Origin: Thermodesulfovibrionales bacterium
GTDB taxonomy: Bacteria; Nitrospirota; Thermodesulfovibrionia; Thermodesulfovibrionales; Dissulfurispiraceae
Assembly (NCBI GenBank): GCA_026415695.1
Contig: JAOAGP010000063.1
Span: forward strand, 1 to 40,294
DNA: 40,294 nucleotides
Reading direction: 5' to 3'
Shown here: positions 24,735 through 33,174 of the stretch, one piece after another
Layout: each line of letters begins with the position of its first letter
Position numbering within the stretch: the first letter of the stretch is position 1
Notes under the pieces: model-generated
Database searches by the model: none
What the model was told of the DNA's origin: nothing
Seen by the model: the letters and a program-made list of their open reading frames with translations, nothing else
Translations under genes and position numbers: made by a program

Positions 24735-27700
24735 TTATAATCCCTCCTTTTTACTCAAATATAGTGTAATATCCGTCACATCAATCTGTTCGGGCAATAG
24801 GTATTGCTCGGCATATCTCATGCAGGCACCACTTTTTAAGAAGATGTCAAATATCTCTGAATCAATATGCTTGTCCTTTCTCATAAAGGTCATTATCTTT
24901 AGTGCCTCTGACAGGGTCTTTGCCTTTTTGTAAGGACGGTCTCTTGATGTGAGTGCCTCAAAGATGTCTGCAATAGCAAGTATCCTGCCCTGCACTGACA
25001 GATGCTCCATTGATTTTTTAAAGGGATACCCAGTGCCAATCAAGGTTTCATGGTGTGATGATGCAATGTCAACGACATTCTGCATTGTTTCTGGGAAGGG
25101 CACTTTGCTTAGCATCTGATGGGTCATAATAATATGCTCTTGTATCTTAAACCTGTCCTCATTTGTTAGTGTCCCCCTTGTGATTAAGAGATTGTATAAC
25201 TCCCCACGATTATACTCATTGTCAGGTATCTTAAGTGGATTTCCATTTATATCTGTGAGGTCTGCAGGTGGTCTTGACCAGGGGATTATGTGTTCAGGCT
25301 TGTCTGCTAAAAGTCTTTCTACTACAGGTAGTGGTGGCTCTTGAGAATTACCTTTGAGTCGGAGTTCCTCTTGCGATATGCCAAGCCTGTCGCTAAAGTA
25401 TCTCAACCAAGTTTTTTGTGCAGTCTTTAATAGCCTCTCTTTGTGTGCGTCTGACATAAACTCTCCACCAACATTACAAGTGGCAACAAAGGCAAAGTCC
25501 TCTTCTAACTCCTTTATCTTTGTCTGAAGTTCCTCTTGCAGTGCTTGTATATCAGCATTATGTTCTAAAAGGGCTTTGTAATAGTCAATCTCTGCATCTC
25601 GCCTCAACACCTCAAATCGCATCCTAATTTCATGGATCCTGTTGCAGATAGTCTCAAGCTTTGTTGCCTTGTCAACAACATACTCAGGGGTTACAACTTT
25701 ACCGCAATCGTGTAACCAAGAGGCAACCCTCATCTCATCCCATGCCTCCTCGGTATCAATCTTAAAGTCTTTAAACTCACCTTCATTGGTCTCGCTCACT
25801 GCCTTTGTAATTATCAAGGCAAGTTCTGGCACCCTTGTGCAATGCCCTGATGTGTATTGTGATTTTGCATCTATTGATGAGGCGATTACCTCTATTAGTG
25901 CATTGAATAAATCATTTAATGACTTTATGAGATTTCTGTTGTCAAGGGATACGGCAGCCTGTGAGGCAAGGGATTTGATAAACCGTATGGTCTCACTGTC
26001 TTGTTCATTGATGTAGCGTGAATTATCCTTAGTAGTAGAGTTAAATAATTGCATGACACCAATTACCTTGCCCTGTAGAGTTATAATTGGTATTGACATC
26101 AAGGCATTTATCACATAGTCTTTAGGTTCTTCTTGTAAACCAGTAGGGAATAAGGACATCTGCTTGTCGTTACAAAAGACAATTTCTCTGTTGTTGTATG
26201 CACTACAAGCCCAGTGTAAGACTGTATCCTTGCTCAAAAAAGCCATCATCTCAGGTCTAATCATCACACGAGGCACAGGGTTTTCTGAAAGTCCACCAAG
26301 TACAGTGCTACCGTCCTTGATTGACAACAACTCTACCTCAAGGACATCACCTTCTTTGAGATAAAGCACTCCACCATCTGAGTTTGATATTTCTTTAGCT
26401 AATTTAAAGATAATGGTTATCAGAGATGCCATGTTCTTCTCTGAAGAAAGGGCGATGCTACCTTGCAGTAATTTCTCAAGTTTTGCTTGGGTCTCAATCA
26501 GAGATTCAGTATTGGTCTTAATCGTTGACCTCATCGTATCAACAGCATCAATGAGACTCTTTATCTCCTTGATACTTGCATCAATTGGTGCAGAGGGAGA
26601 GAAGTCAAATCTCTGAATCTTGTCTGTCTCGTGTATTAATTGACCTATGGGTTTAGAAGCACGACAAGAAAAATAAAATGCAAGGGGGATGATAAAGAAT
26701 ACGGCAACTAATGACCAAATTACACTCCTTACATTCATCATCTTTATATAACCAGCAATCTCTTCAAGTGGGGCAGTGATTGCTACAATCAAATCAAGTC
26801 CCTTTTGGGTCGTCTTTCTCAAAGAGACCAAATACTCCCTATCACCGACCTCAATAAAGAAGGGCTTTGAATTTAAAAGTCCTTTGTCAGTTTCGAGTTT
26901 TTGGGCGACTGCCTTTATGACCTCATTGGGTGACACTTTAGCATCGGGGAGTTTCAACTCCTGTGCTGTCTGCTCCTTCCACGACACACCCGGAAAGGCA
27001 ACGAGTTTGTTTTGACTGTCTATTACCCATAAAAAGCCACTATCACCAATCTTCTGACTTGAAAGTAGTTCAGACATCTGAGATAGGGATAAGTCAATCC
27101 CCATAACTCCAACATCATTTTTTAGCACCTTTGCACAGGTTATGCCGGGTAGTCGTGAACTACTAAAGATGTAAGGCGGTGTAAAGATGCTTCCACTGCT
27201 CTGCATCGCTGATTTATACCATGGTCTCATCCTTGGGTCGTAGTCAAACTTTGTGTCTATCTTTTGGGATATGAATCTTAAGTCATTGTCAAAATAACGC
27301 CATCTTTGAGTCAGAGTGCCACCTTGATTATTTATCACCCTATCAATGTATTTAGTCCCTTCAGGTGCATTGTATATCTTTATTATTTGCTGATCGCCCC
27401 TCGTGGCAAAAACTTGGTAAAAGAAGCCATTATTAAAACCCACATAGGCAGACATAAGATTTTGGTTTTCATCAAGTATGTCTTTTAGTCGTAAGAGGTG
27501 TTGTTTGATATTCATATCGTTACTAATATCGTTAAAAGATGTGAATTTAAGAGATGCTATTGATGTAATGCTTGCAAGTGGGTCAAGGACAAGGTTTATC
27601 CTTGCAATATTTTTCTCTGCAACCTCTGTAAATAGATGCTCTGCTGATTGAAGTGTTGCCTTTCTGCTTTCAGTAGAAACAACTATGACATTAAGCAAAG

Positions 27701-27779
27701 TAAGTATTACTGCTACCTCAATAATAATAAGCGTCAAGAGTGTGGCAAAGGAGATGTTTGAGATTTTGGTGGTTTTCAT
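24735..27779 (-). CDS. Membrane sensor with Cache, HAMP, GAF and HD-GYP domains
   Basis: Predicted c-di-GMP phosphodiesterase of 1014 residues. Order: TM1 (about 10-34), a periplasmic double-Cache domain (about 40-340; RPWYKSAMQSSG and VMGIDLSLSQMSELL), TM2 (about 352-372), HAMP, GAF (about 450-610), then an HD-GYP domain with HD pair His690-Asp691 (WLHDCGK), HHE at 909-911 followed by TLIGTGYP, and ADIFEALTSRDRPYK near the end. The standard motif is HHExxDGxGYP; here the Asp is Ile. About 200 residues separate HD and HHE, with a coiled-coil insert (KLETICNRIHEIRMRFEVL) that recurs in this subfamily. Two hemerythrins follow on the same transcript. The start has no Shine-Dalgarno. Confidence 0.93.
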   Translation of the reverse strand: MKTTKISNISFATLLTLIIIEVAVILTLLNVIVVSTESRKATLQSAEHLFTEVAEKNIARINLVLDPLASITSIASLKFTSFNDISNDMNIKQHLLRLKDILDENQNLMSAYVGFNNGFFYQVFATRGDQQIIKIYNAPEGTKYIDRVINNQGGTLTQRWRYFDNDLRFISQKIDTKFDYDPRMRPWYKSAMQSSGSIFTPPYIFSSSRLPGITCAKVLKNDVGVMGIDLSLSQMSELLSSQKIGDSGFLWVIDSQNKLVAFPGVSWKEQTAQELKLPDAKVSPNEVIKAVAQKLETDKGLLNSKPFFIEVGDREYLVSLRKTTQKGLDLIVAITAPLEEIAGYIKMMNVRSVIWSLVAVFFIIPLAFYFSCRASKPIGQLIHETDKIQRFDFSPSAPIDASIKEIKSLIDAVDTMRSTIKTNTESLIETQAKLEKLLQGSIALSSEKNMASLITIIFKLAKEISNSDGGVLYLKEGDVLEVELLSIKDGSTVLGGLSENPVPRVMIRPEMMAFLSKDTVLHWACSAYNNREIVFCNDKQMSLFPTGLQEEPKDYVINALMSIPIITLQGKVIGVMQLFNSTTKDNSRYINEQDSETIRFIKSLASQAAVSLDNRNLIKSLNDLFNALIEVIASSIDAKSQYTSGHCTRVPELALIITKAVSETNEGEFKDFKIDTEEAWDEMRVASWLHDCGKVVTPEYVVDKATKLETICNRIHEIRMRFEVLRRDAEIDYYKALLEHNADIQALQEELQTKIKELEEDFAFVATCNVGGEFMSDAHKERLLKTAQKTWLRYFSDRLGISQEELRLKGNSQEPPLPVVERLLADKPEHIIPWSRPPADLTDINGNPLKIPDNEYNRGELYNLLITRGTLTNEDRFKIQEHIIMTHQMLSKVPFPETMQNVVDIASSHHETLIGTGYPFKKSMEHLSVQGRILAIADIFEALTSRDRPYKKAKTLSEALKIMTFMRKDKHIDSEIFDIFLKSGACMRYAEQYLLPEQIDVTDITLYLSKKEGL

Positions 27780-27787
27780 ATTTTTTT

Positions 27788-27793
27788 ATTATA
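27788..27793 (-). promoter_or_regulatory. -10 box next to the HD-GYP start codon
   Basis: TATAAT on the minus strand (27793 to 27788), eight bases before ATG 27779, in a 71-base gap. No good -35 hexamer is spaced from it and there is no ribosome-binding site. Transcription from it would start about at the ATG, giving a leaderless mRNA. Confidence 0.4.
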
Positions 27794-27850
27794 CAGTATC
27801 ATTTTGGGAGAGTCATTGTAAATGATGTGAGTTTAGAGGTTGATAACGAT

Positions 27851-28258
27851 TCAAATCTTACTATCTTTAAAATCAGAAAATCTCATTAGATGATACTGAA
27901 GGGCTATTATCTTAAATGCCTCAACAACAGGCAACTTGTCGCACATCTTTTCAAACCTTCTTTTTATCTCTGCTTGTTGTTTTTCCGAAATGCCCAATAT
28001 GTGTGATCGCATCTCAATAAAAACAATAGCAGACTCCTTTGTAAGACCTTCTGCAAGTTTTGTAACTTCCTCTTTGTCAGAGATATATTGCTGTTGAGTA
28101 TTGCTTGAAACATTAGCATCTGCCTTATTTGTTTGAATAGTTTGAGGTGTTTGTTCCTTGTTTTCAGGCTTTGTGAGGGTAAAAAGACCATACCCTCCGC
28201 CTGCACCAAGTAAAACACATAAAATTATTACAACAATATATAACATAAGACTCTCCAT
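27851..28258 (-). CDS. Small membrane-anchored protein, function unknown
   Basis: The product is about 135 residues from ATG 28258; an in-frame GTG at 28312 would add 18 residues with a second hydrophobic run, and I prefer the ATG because it starts directly before the main membrane helix. That helix (about 5-28, LYIVVIILCVLLGAGGGYG) is followed by a Gln/Asn/Thr-rich linker (about 30-60) and a C-terminal helical domain (KEEVTKLAEGLTKESAIVF, SEKQQAEIKRRFEKMCDKL). This is a bitopic protein with one small soluble domain, probably N-in. No known family is recognised. It sits upstream of the HD-GYP gene but with its own 71-base gap, and is divergent from the PagL-like gene. Confidence 0.6.
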   Translation of the reverse strand: MESLMLYIVVIILCVLLGAGGGYGLFTLTKPENKEQTPQTIQTNKADANVSSNTQQQYISDKEEVTKLAEGLTKESAIVFIEMRSHILGISEKQQAEIKRRFEKMCDKLPVVEAFKIIALQYHLMRFSDFKDSKI

Positions 28259-28298
28259 TAGTTTTTTGGATATATGTGGAAAAAAGTAGACTAAAATA

Positions 28299-28304
28299 TA
28301 TAAT
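28299..28304 (+). promoter_or_regulatory. -10 box for the PagL-like gene
   Basis: TATAAT at 28299-28304, 41 bases before ATG 28346, in an AT-rich TATATAATATAT stretch that could also serve the divergent gene. The -35 region (around 28276, GTGGAA) is weak. AAAGGAG follows at about 28327-28334. Confidence 0.4.
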
Positions 28305-28345
28305 ATATCCACCCAAACAAAAAATTAAAGGAGCGACCTGCCAAA

Positions 28346-28930
28346 ATGAAAAAGTCTTTTTACATCAAACTGTTATTGTTGTGCCTTGTCTTTGTCTTTT
28401 TTTTAACTCAAGACATTCAAGCCAAAGAACCTTGGTATTTGTCATTTTATGCAGGGCAGTCTAATCATAAAAAGTATATTGATTACTTCAAACTCAATTC
28501 TGCCCCTGAAGATTCTTACATATTTGCAATAGCAGGGGGAAAATCAATATTTAGACTGCATGAAAATGTGACCATTGATGCAGAAGGTATCATTGCACAG
28601 CATGCCGGCAAACAATCTAATCAGGAATTTGGGATTGCCTTAATCTTAAGAACGCGTTTTAACATATCTGATAGCCTAAATCTTGGTTTTGCAGTTGGGG
28701 ATGGCTTGTCATATACAAGCACTATACCCAAGATTGAAACGGACAATTCAGAAGACACAGCAAGGTTGCTAAACCTACTGCTTACAGAGGTTACAGTTGG
28801 TTTTAACAAATCAAGGATTGATACATTTTTGAGGATACATCATAGGTCAGGTATATTTGGGTCTGTAAGCGGAGTGGATAAAGGGGGGTCAAACTTCCTC
28901 GCTATCGGGATCAGATATTATTTCCATTGA
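28346..28930 (+). CDS. PagL-like outer-membrane barrel (possible lipid A 3-O-deacylase)
   Basis: A 194-residue secreted protein with a signal peptide (about 1-26, ending DIQA) and about eight amphipathic strands, ending IGIRYYFH, a C-terminal aromatic strand typical of outer-membrane barrels. The segment RIHHRSGIFG near residue 166 resembles the HxS active-site motif of PagL acyloxyacyl/lipid A 3-O-deacylases, but the catalytic Glu is not obvious (an Asp lies ten residues after the Ser). Function as a deacylase is therefore only a suggestion; a simple structural barrel is the alternative. Its stop codon directly abuts the stop of the convergent NuoF-like gene. Confidence 0.6.
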   Translation: MKKSFYIKLLLLCLVFVFFLTQDIQAKEPWYLSFYAGQSNHKKYIDYFKLNSAPEDSYIFAIAGGKSIFRLHENVTIDAEGIIAQHAGKQSNQEFGIALILRTRFNISDSLNLGFAVGDGLSYTSTIPKIETDNSEDTARLLNLLLTEVTVGFNKSRIDTFLRIHHRSGIFGSVSGVDKGGSNFLAIGIRYYFH

Positions 28931-30706
28931 TTAAGACTTATCAATCGCTCCAAATTTACATACATCAAAACAGGCACCGCACCTCGTGCATTTGTCTTGC
29001 ATAATGTAATAAAGCCTTTTCTTTAGTTCCATTATTGTGTTAGTTGGACATACCTTCATGCATGCACCACACCCCTTGCATTTATCAGAGATTATTGAGA
29101 AGGTCAACAGGTCTTTACATACCTTTGCAGGACATCGTTTGTCTCTGATATGTGCCTCGTATTCATCCCTGAAATACCTGATTGTACTTAGTATTGGATT
29201 CGGTGCTGTTTGTCCTAAACCACAAAGTGAGCCTAACCTTATCTGATTACTCAAAAACTCCAACAACTCAATATCACCATCTTGCCCTTTACCTTTTGTT
29301 ATCCTGTCTAATATCTCAAGTAATCTCATAGTGCCTATCCTACATGGCACACACTTACCGCATGATTCTTTTTGTGTAAATGTCAAGAAATACTTGGCAA
29401 CACTCACCATGCAGTCGTCTTCATCAAGCACAATCATGCCACCAGAACCCATAATTGAACCTACATCCGCAAGGGTTTCATAATCAACCTTCATATCAAG
29501 CATACTTGCAGGGATGCAACCTCCTGATGGACCACCAGTCTGGATTGCCTTGAGAGACTTATCCTTTTCAATGCCACCACCAATGTCGTAGATTATCTCT
29601 TTTAAGGTTATCCCCATAGGAACTTCTATTAAACCAGTATTTTTAATCTTGCCAGTGATTGAAAATATCTTCGTGCCCTTTGATTTTTCAGTGCCAATGG
29701 ATGAAAACCACTCATGACCATTCCTGACAATAAATGGGATGTTTGCAAGGGTCTCAACATTGTTGATGACTGTGGGCATACCCCACAATCCCTTATAAAC
29801 TGGAAACGGGGGTTTCGCTCGTGGCATTCCTCTTTTACCCTCAATAGATGCAATAAGTGCAGTTTCCTCTCCGCAGACAAATGCACCTGCACCTAATTTG
29901 ACCTTTATTTTAATGCTAAAGTTACTACCCTGAATATTTTCTCCGATAAAACCGTAAACTTGAGCCTGTTTTAACGCAAGGTTTAACCTTTTAACGGCAA
30001 GGGGATACTCTGCCCTTATATAAACATATCCCTCTTTAGCACCTATTGCATATGCCCCTATCAAAAGCCCTTCAATGACGCAATGGGGGTTGCCCTCTAT
30101 GACTGACCTATCCATAAAAGCACCGGGATCTCCTTCATCAGCGTTACATATGATATATTTTTTATTGGAATTAACCCCCCTACACAACTCCCATTTTAGA
30201 CCCGTTAAAAATCCCGCACCTCCTCTACCCCTCAATCCTGATTTCTTGACAATGTCTATGACTTCCTCTGGTGAATATTGATGTAGAACCCTTTTTAGTG
30301 CCTCGTATCCACCCACTTTTATGTATGCCTCAATGTCTTCAGGGTCAATCCTTCCACATTGCGATAGTATTACCTTGTATTGCTTTTCATGAAATCTATG
30401 ATAGTCTTTCCTGACCATCCACTCCGTGATAGGATTTCCACCAATTATATGCTCCTCAACAATCCTCTTTACCATTTCAGGCTTTACATATTGATATGTA
30501 GTAGGGATGTCGTCAATAATTACATCAACAAGCACATCCCTTGCACACAACCCCCTGCAACCAACCTTTTGGGTCTTGCAGGTATGGTTAAATCTCGAAG
30601 ATATCCCCTTTTTGTCAAGGAGGGATTTAAAGTTTTTAAGCACCTCTTGACTCCCTGCAGAGATGCCTCCTGTCCCCATGCAAATGCTGATTACAACATC
30701 TCTCAT
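28931..30706 (-). CDS. NuoF/HndC-type NADH-binding flavo-iron-sulfur subunit
   Basis: A 591-residue protein of the 51-kDa complex I family, of the kind that carries NADH oxidation in HndC/HydB and bifurcating dehydrogenases. N-terminal thioredoxin-like 2Fe-2S region: Cys9, Cys43, Cys50, Cys54; the usual second Cys of the first pair is Gly14. The core has GRGGAGFLTGLKW (FMN/NADH), GAGAFVCGEETAL and ESCGKCVPCRIGT for a 4Fe-4S cluster. The C-terminus holds two ferredoxin-like motifs, CKGCGACMKVCP and CTRCGACFDVCK. No nuoE, nuoG or hydrogenase partner is near. It is closest in layout to HndC-like subunits, but the pathway cannot be stated. Confidence 0.85.
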   Translation of the reverse strand: MRDVVISICMGTGGISAGSQEVLKNFKSLLDKKGISSRFNHTCKTQKVGCRGLCARDVLVDVIIDDIPTTYQYVKPEMVKRIVEEHIIGGNPITEWMVRKDYHRFHEKQYKVILSQCGRIDPEDIEAYIKVGGYEALKRVLHQYSPEEVIDIVKKSGLRGRGGAGFLTGLKWELCRGVNSNKKYIICNADEGDPGAFMDRSVIEGNPHCVIEGLLIGAYAIGAKEGYVYIRAEYPLAVKRLNLALKQAQVYGFIGENIQGSNFSIKIKVKLGAGAFVCGEETALIASIEGKRGMPRAKPPFPVYKGLWGMPTVINNVETLANIPFIVRNGHEWFSSIGTEKSKGTKIFSITGKIKNTGLIEVPMGITLKEIIYDIGGGIEKDKSLKAIQTGGPSGGCIPASMLDMKVDYETLADVGSIMGSGGMIVLDEDDCMVSVAKYFLTFTQKESCGKCVPCRIGTMRLLEILDRITKGKGQDGDIELLEFLSNQIRLGSLCGLGQTAPNPILSTIRYFRDEYEAHIRDKRCPAKVCKDLLTFSIISDKCKGCGACMKVCPTNTIMELKKRLYYIMQDKCTRCGACFDVCKFGAIDKS

Positions 30707-30787
30707 AGTGTTTAGTTTTGATTTACCTGTAATAGAACAAATTTTTCTATTTATAAAGCCTTTCTTTATCTTTATAAGTCACCCTCC

Positions 30788-30811
30788 CCTCTCCCCCTAA
30801 AGGAAGAGAGG
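30788..30811. repeat. Imperfect GC-rich hairpin between nuoF-like gene and pilT
   Basis: CCTCTC (30788-30793) can pair with GAGAGG (30806-30811), with further C/G pairs inside. It lies in the 146-base gap downstream of pilT. It resembles the hairpin at 32063-32089 in base composition; both could be copies of one dispersed repeat or unrelated terminators. There is no T-run, so it is unlikely to be a strong terminator. Confidence 0.35.
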
Positions 30812-30852
30812 ATGAGTAACAACCCAACGCTAATCCAAAGGAAATTATCAAT

Positions 30853-31926
30853 CTAAAATTCTGGTGGAGGTGTTTTTAGGAATGGGACAAACTTCTGTTT
30901 ATCAATGGACTTATCGTAAGCATCTTCTGGGCTAATCCAACCCTTTCTCAATAAATCCATGATTGCATCATCAAGGGTTTGCATCCCCAACCTTTTACCC
31001 GTCTGCATCACAGATGGTAATTGATGGGTCTTTGCCTCTCTTATCAGGTTTCCAACTGCGTATGTGCAAACGAGTATCTCAAGTGCAGCACATCTGCCTT
31101 TTTTATCAACCCTCTTAAAGAGATTTTGTGCAATAACGCCCTTGAGGGATTCAGAGAGTGTAGTCCTTATCTGCCCTTGCTGATTTGCAGGGAATACATC
31201 TATGACCCTATCAACTGTCTTAGGGGCACTTGTCGTATGTAGTGTGCCGAAGACAAGGTGTCCTGTGGCTGCTGCCTCAAGGGCTAATTGGATCGTCTCA
31301 AGGTCTCTCATCTCACCAACAAGTATGATGTCTGGGTCTTCACGGAGGGCACCTCTGAGTGCTGCAGCAAAGGATTTTGTATGGGTGCCTATTTCACGGT
31401 GATTTACTATGCAACCTTGGCTCTGATGAACAAACTCAATAGGGTCTTCAACTGTGATGATGTGGTCCTTACGATGTTTGTTAGCATAGTCGATGATTGC
31501 TGCAAGAGTTGTTGATTTACCACTACCAGTAGGACCAGTTACCAACACAAGTCCTTTGTGCAACATTGCAAACTTCTTGCAAATCTCTGGCAATCCTAAC
31601 TCATCAACCGTTAAAACCTTGCTTGGTATCTGTCTAAAGACCGCACCTACACCCCACTTTTGTCTAAAGAAGTTTGCCCTGTATCTCGCTAATCCGGGTA
31701 TCTCATAACCAAAATCCACATCCCCTGTCTCTTCAAATATCTTTATCTTGTCCTCAGGTGCAATCTCATAAAGCATAGCCCTCAATTCATCATCCTCAAG
31801 CACCTTATATTCAACCCTCTCCATATCACCCCTTATCCTTAATACAGGTTGAGAACCTGCCACAAGATGAAGGTCAGATGCACCTTGATCAGCCATCAAT
31901 TTAAAAAAGGCATCAATCTTTGCCAT
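30853..31926 (-). CDS. pilT: Type IV pilus retraction ATPase PilT
   Basis: Hexameric cytoplasmic ATPase that disassembles type IV pili for twitching. The 357-residue protein is complete: N-terminal PAS-like domain (MADQGASDLHLVAGSQP), the Walker A GPTGSGKST (about 130), Asp box ITVEDPIEFVHQ, Walker B DIILVGEMRD, the His box LVFGTLHTTSA, and a C-terminal region with LLRKGWISPEDAY. AGGAGGT lies well placed before ATG 31926. No pilB, pilC or pilin genes are adjacent, so retraction parts must be encoded elsewhere. Both GspG and PilT here are orphans of related machines. Confidence 0.95.
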   Translation of the reverse strand: MAKIDAFFKLMADQGASDLHLVAGSQPVLRIRGDMERVEYKVLEDDELRAMLYEIAPEDKIKIFEETGDVDFGYEIPGLARYRANFFRQKWGVGAVFRQIPSKVLTVDELGLPEICKKFAMLHKGLVLVTGPTGSGKSTTLAAIIDYANKHRKDHIITVEDPIEFVHQSQGCIVNHREIGTHTKSFAAALRGALREDPDIILVGEMRDLETIQLALEAAATGHLVFGTLHTTSAPKTVDRVIDVFPANQQGQIRTTLSESLKGVIAQNLFKRVDKKGRCAALEILVCTYAVGNLIREAKTHQLPSVMQTGKRLGMQTLDDAIMDLLRKGWISPEDAYDKSIDKQKFVPFLKTPPPEF

Positions 31927-32055
31927 AGATATACCTCCTAAAGATTAATTTTTGGTTGTCATAAAATTAACCTCACTATACCCCTTTTGTCAATTTAAAT
32001 TATGACAGCAAAAAAATATGCAAGTTGATTGAATGGCTAAACAATGATGTCATTA

Positions 32056-32089
32056 AAAAGGTTACCCCCTCTTAAGGTAAGAGGGGGTA
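32056..32089 (-). terminator. Terminator of the cydAB operon (perfect 12-bp hairpin)
   Basis: TACCCCCTCTTA (32063-32074) and TAAGAGGGGGTA (32078-32089) are perfect reverse complements with a three-base loop. Read on the minus strand it is followed by ACCTTTTT. It lies about 55 bases after the cydB stop. The rest of the 218-base gap up to pilT shows no gene. Confidence 0.7.
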
Positions 32090-32144
32090 GGAGAGTTGTT
32101 ATGCCAATATTTTAATAGAGTTTCAGAATTTATACATAAATACT

Positions 32145-33173
32145 TCAATAAGCTTGCTTGTCCGTTACAACATCATCTACCGAGATAGGCTCCCTAAAGA
32201 CACGATAGATCCATATCTGATAAGCGATGACGATTGGCACAAATATCAGGGCAACAACGGTCATAATCTTTAGGGTATAAACACTTGATGATGTGTTAAA
32301 TATAGTAAGGCTATATTCAGGCGATATGCTCGATGGTATAAGGTTTGGAAATAGCCCTGCAACCCCCGTAAAAACCACTGAAAATATCAGCACACATGAG
32401 GCATAAAAGGCTCCAGTGAAGTTTTCTTTAGCGGTTAGCGGTTTTATGGCAACAAGTGATATTACAGCAGTCAACGGTAATACAAACAAGGCTGGCATAT
32501 TGAAATAATTGTCATAGAGTTTGGTTGCAAAGTATGTGTAGATGAGAAATACTACGGCTATAACTAATGTCAAAGTCCAAAACTTACCTGATAATGCAGT
32601 TGCCCTCACCCTTACTTCACCCTTTGTCCTTATTGAAAGCCACAATGAACCGTGCATTAAAAATAGTAAAACAAAGAGCAGTCCTGTCAAAATGCCGTAA
32701 GGATTTAGCAATGTAAATAAACTGCCATGATACCCCTTATCGTCCATAGGTAAGCCCTGAAAGATGTTACCAAAGGCTACCCCAAACAAGAGTGCAGGGA
32801 TGAAACTACCTAAAAATATGGCTATGTCCCAACCATTTTTCCAACCCTGACCTTCAACCTTACCCCTAAACTCAAATGCAACACCCCTGAAGATTAGGGC
32901 AAAGAGGATGATTAACAGAGGGGTATAGAGATAACTAAACATCAAGGCATAGGTCGTAGGAAATGCTGCAAAGGTAGCACCACCTGCGGTTATCAACCAC
33001 ACCTCGTTGCCATCCCAAACAGGGCCAACGGTGTTTATGATCTGTCTCTTCTCACCATCTGTCTTACCAATGAAATTATGAAGAATGCCGATACCAAAAT
33101 CAAAACCATCAAGCATGAAATACACTGCCCAGAGGACACCCCAGAGGATAAACCAAATTATCTGAAATTCCAT
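32145..33173 (-). CDS. cydB: Cytochrome bd oxidase subunit II
   Basis: Second subunit of the bd-type quinol oxidase, a high-affinity oxidase that does not pump protons. The 342-residue membrane protein has about eight to nine hydrophobic helices and the family start WFILWGVLWAVYFMLDGFDFGIG, with TVGPVWDGNEVWLITAGGATFAAFPTTYA following. It begins one base after cydA, with AAGGAGG in the end of that gene. No cydX-like small gene is seen after it. The long C-terminal part (after 240) is ordinary for the family. Menaquinol from the MqnC route is a plausible electron donor. Confidence 0.96.
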   Translation of the reverse strand: MEFQIIWFILWGVLWAVYFMLDGFDFGIGILHNFIGKTDGEKRQIINTVGPVWDGNEVWLITAGGATFAAFPTTYALMFSYLYTPLLIILFALIFRGVAFEFRGKVEGQGWKNGWDIAIFLGSFIPALLFGVAFGNIFQGLPMDDKGYHGSLFTLLNPYGILTGLLFVLLFLMHGSLWLSIRTKGEVRVRATALSGKFWTLTLVIAVVFLIYTYFATKLYDNYFNMPALFVLPLTAVISLVAIKPLTAKENFTGAFYASCVLIFSVVFTGVAGLFPNLIPSSISPEYSLTIFNTSSSVYTLKIMTVVALIFVPIVIAYQIWIYRVFREPISVDDVVTDKQAY

Positions 33174-33174
33174 C

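Noticed and set aside
32090-32144. CydX-type small subunit after cydB
   Set aside because: The only ATG frame here is four codons long.
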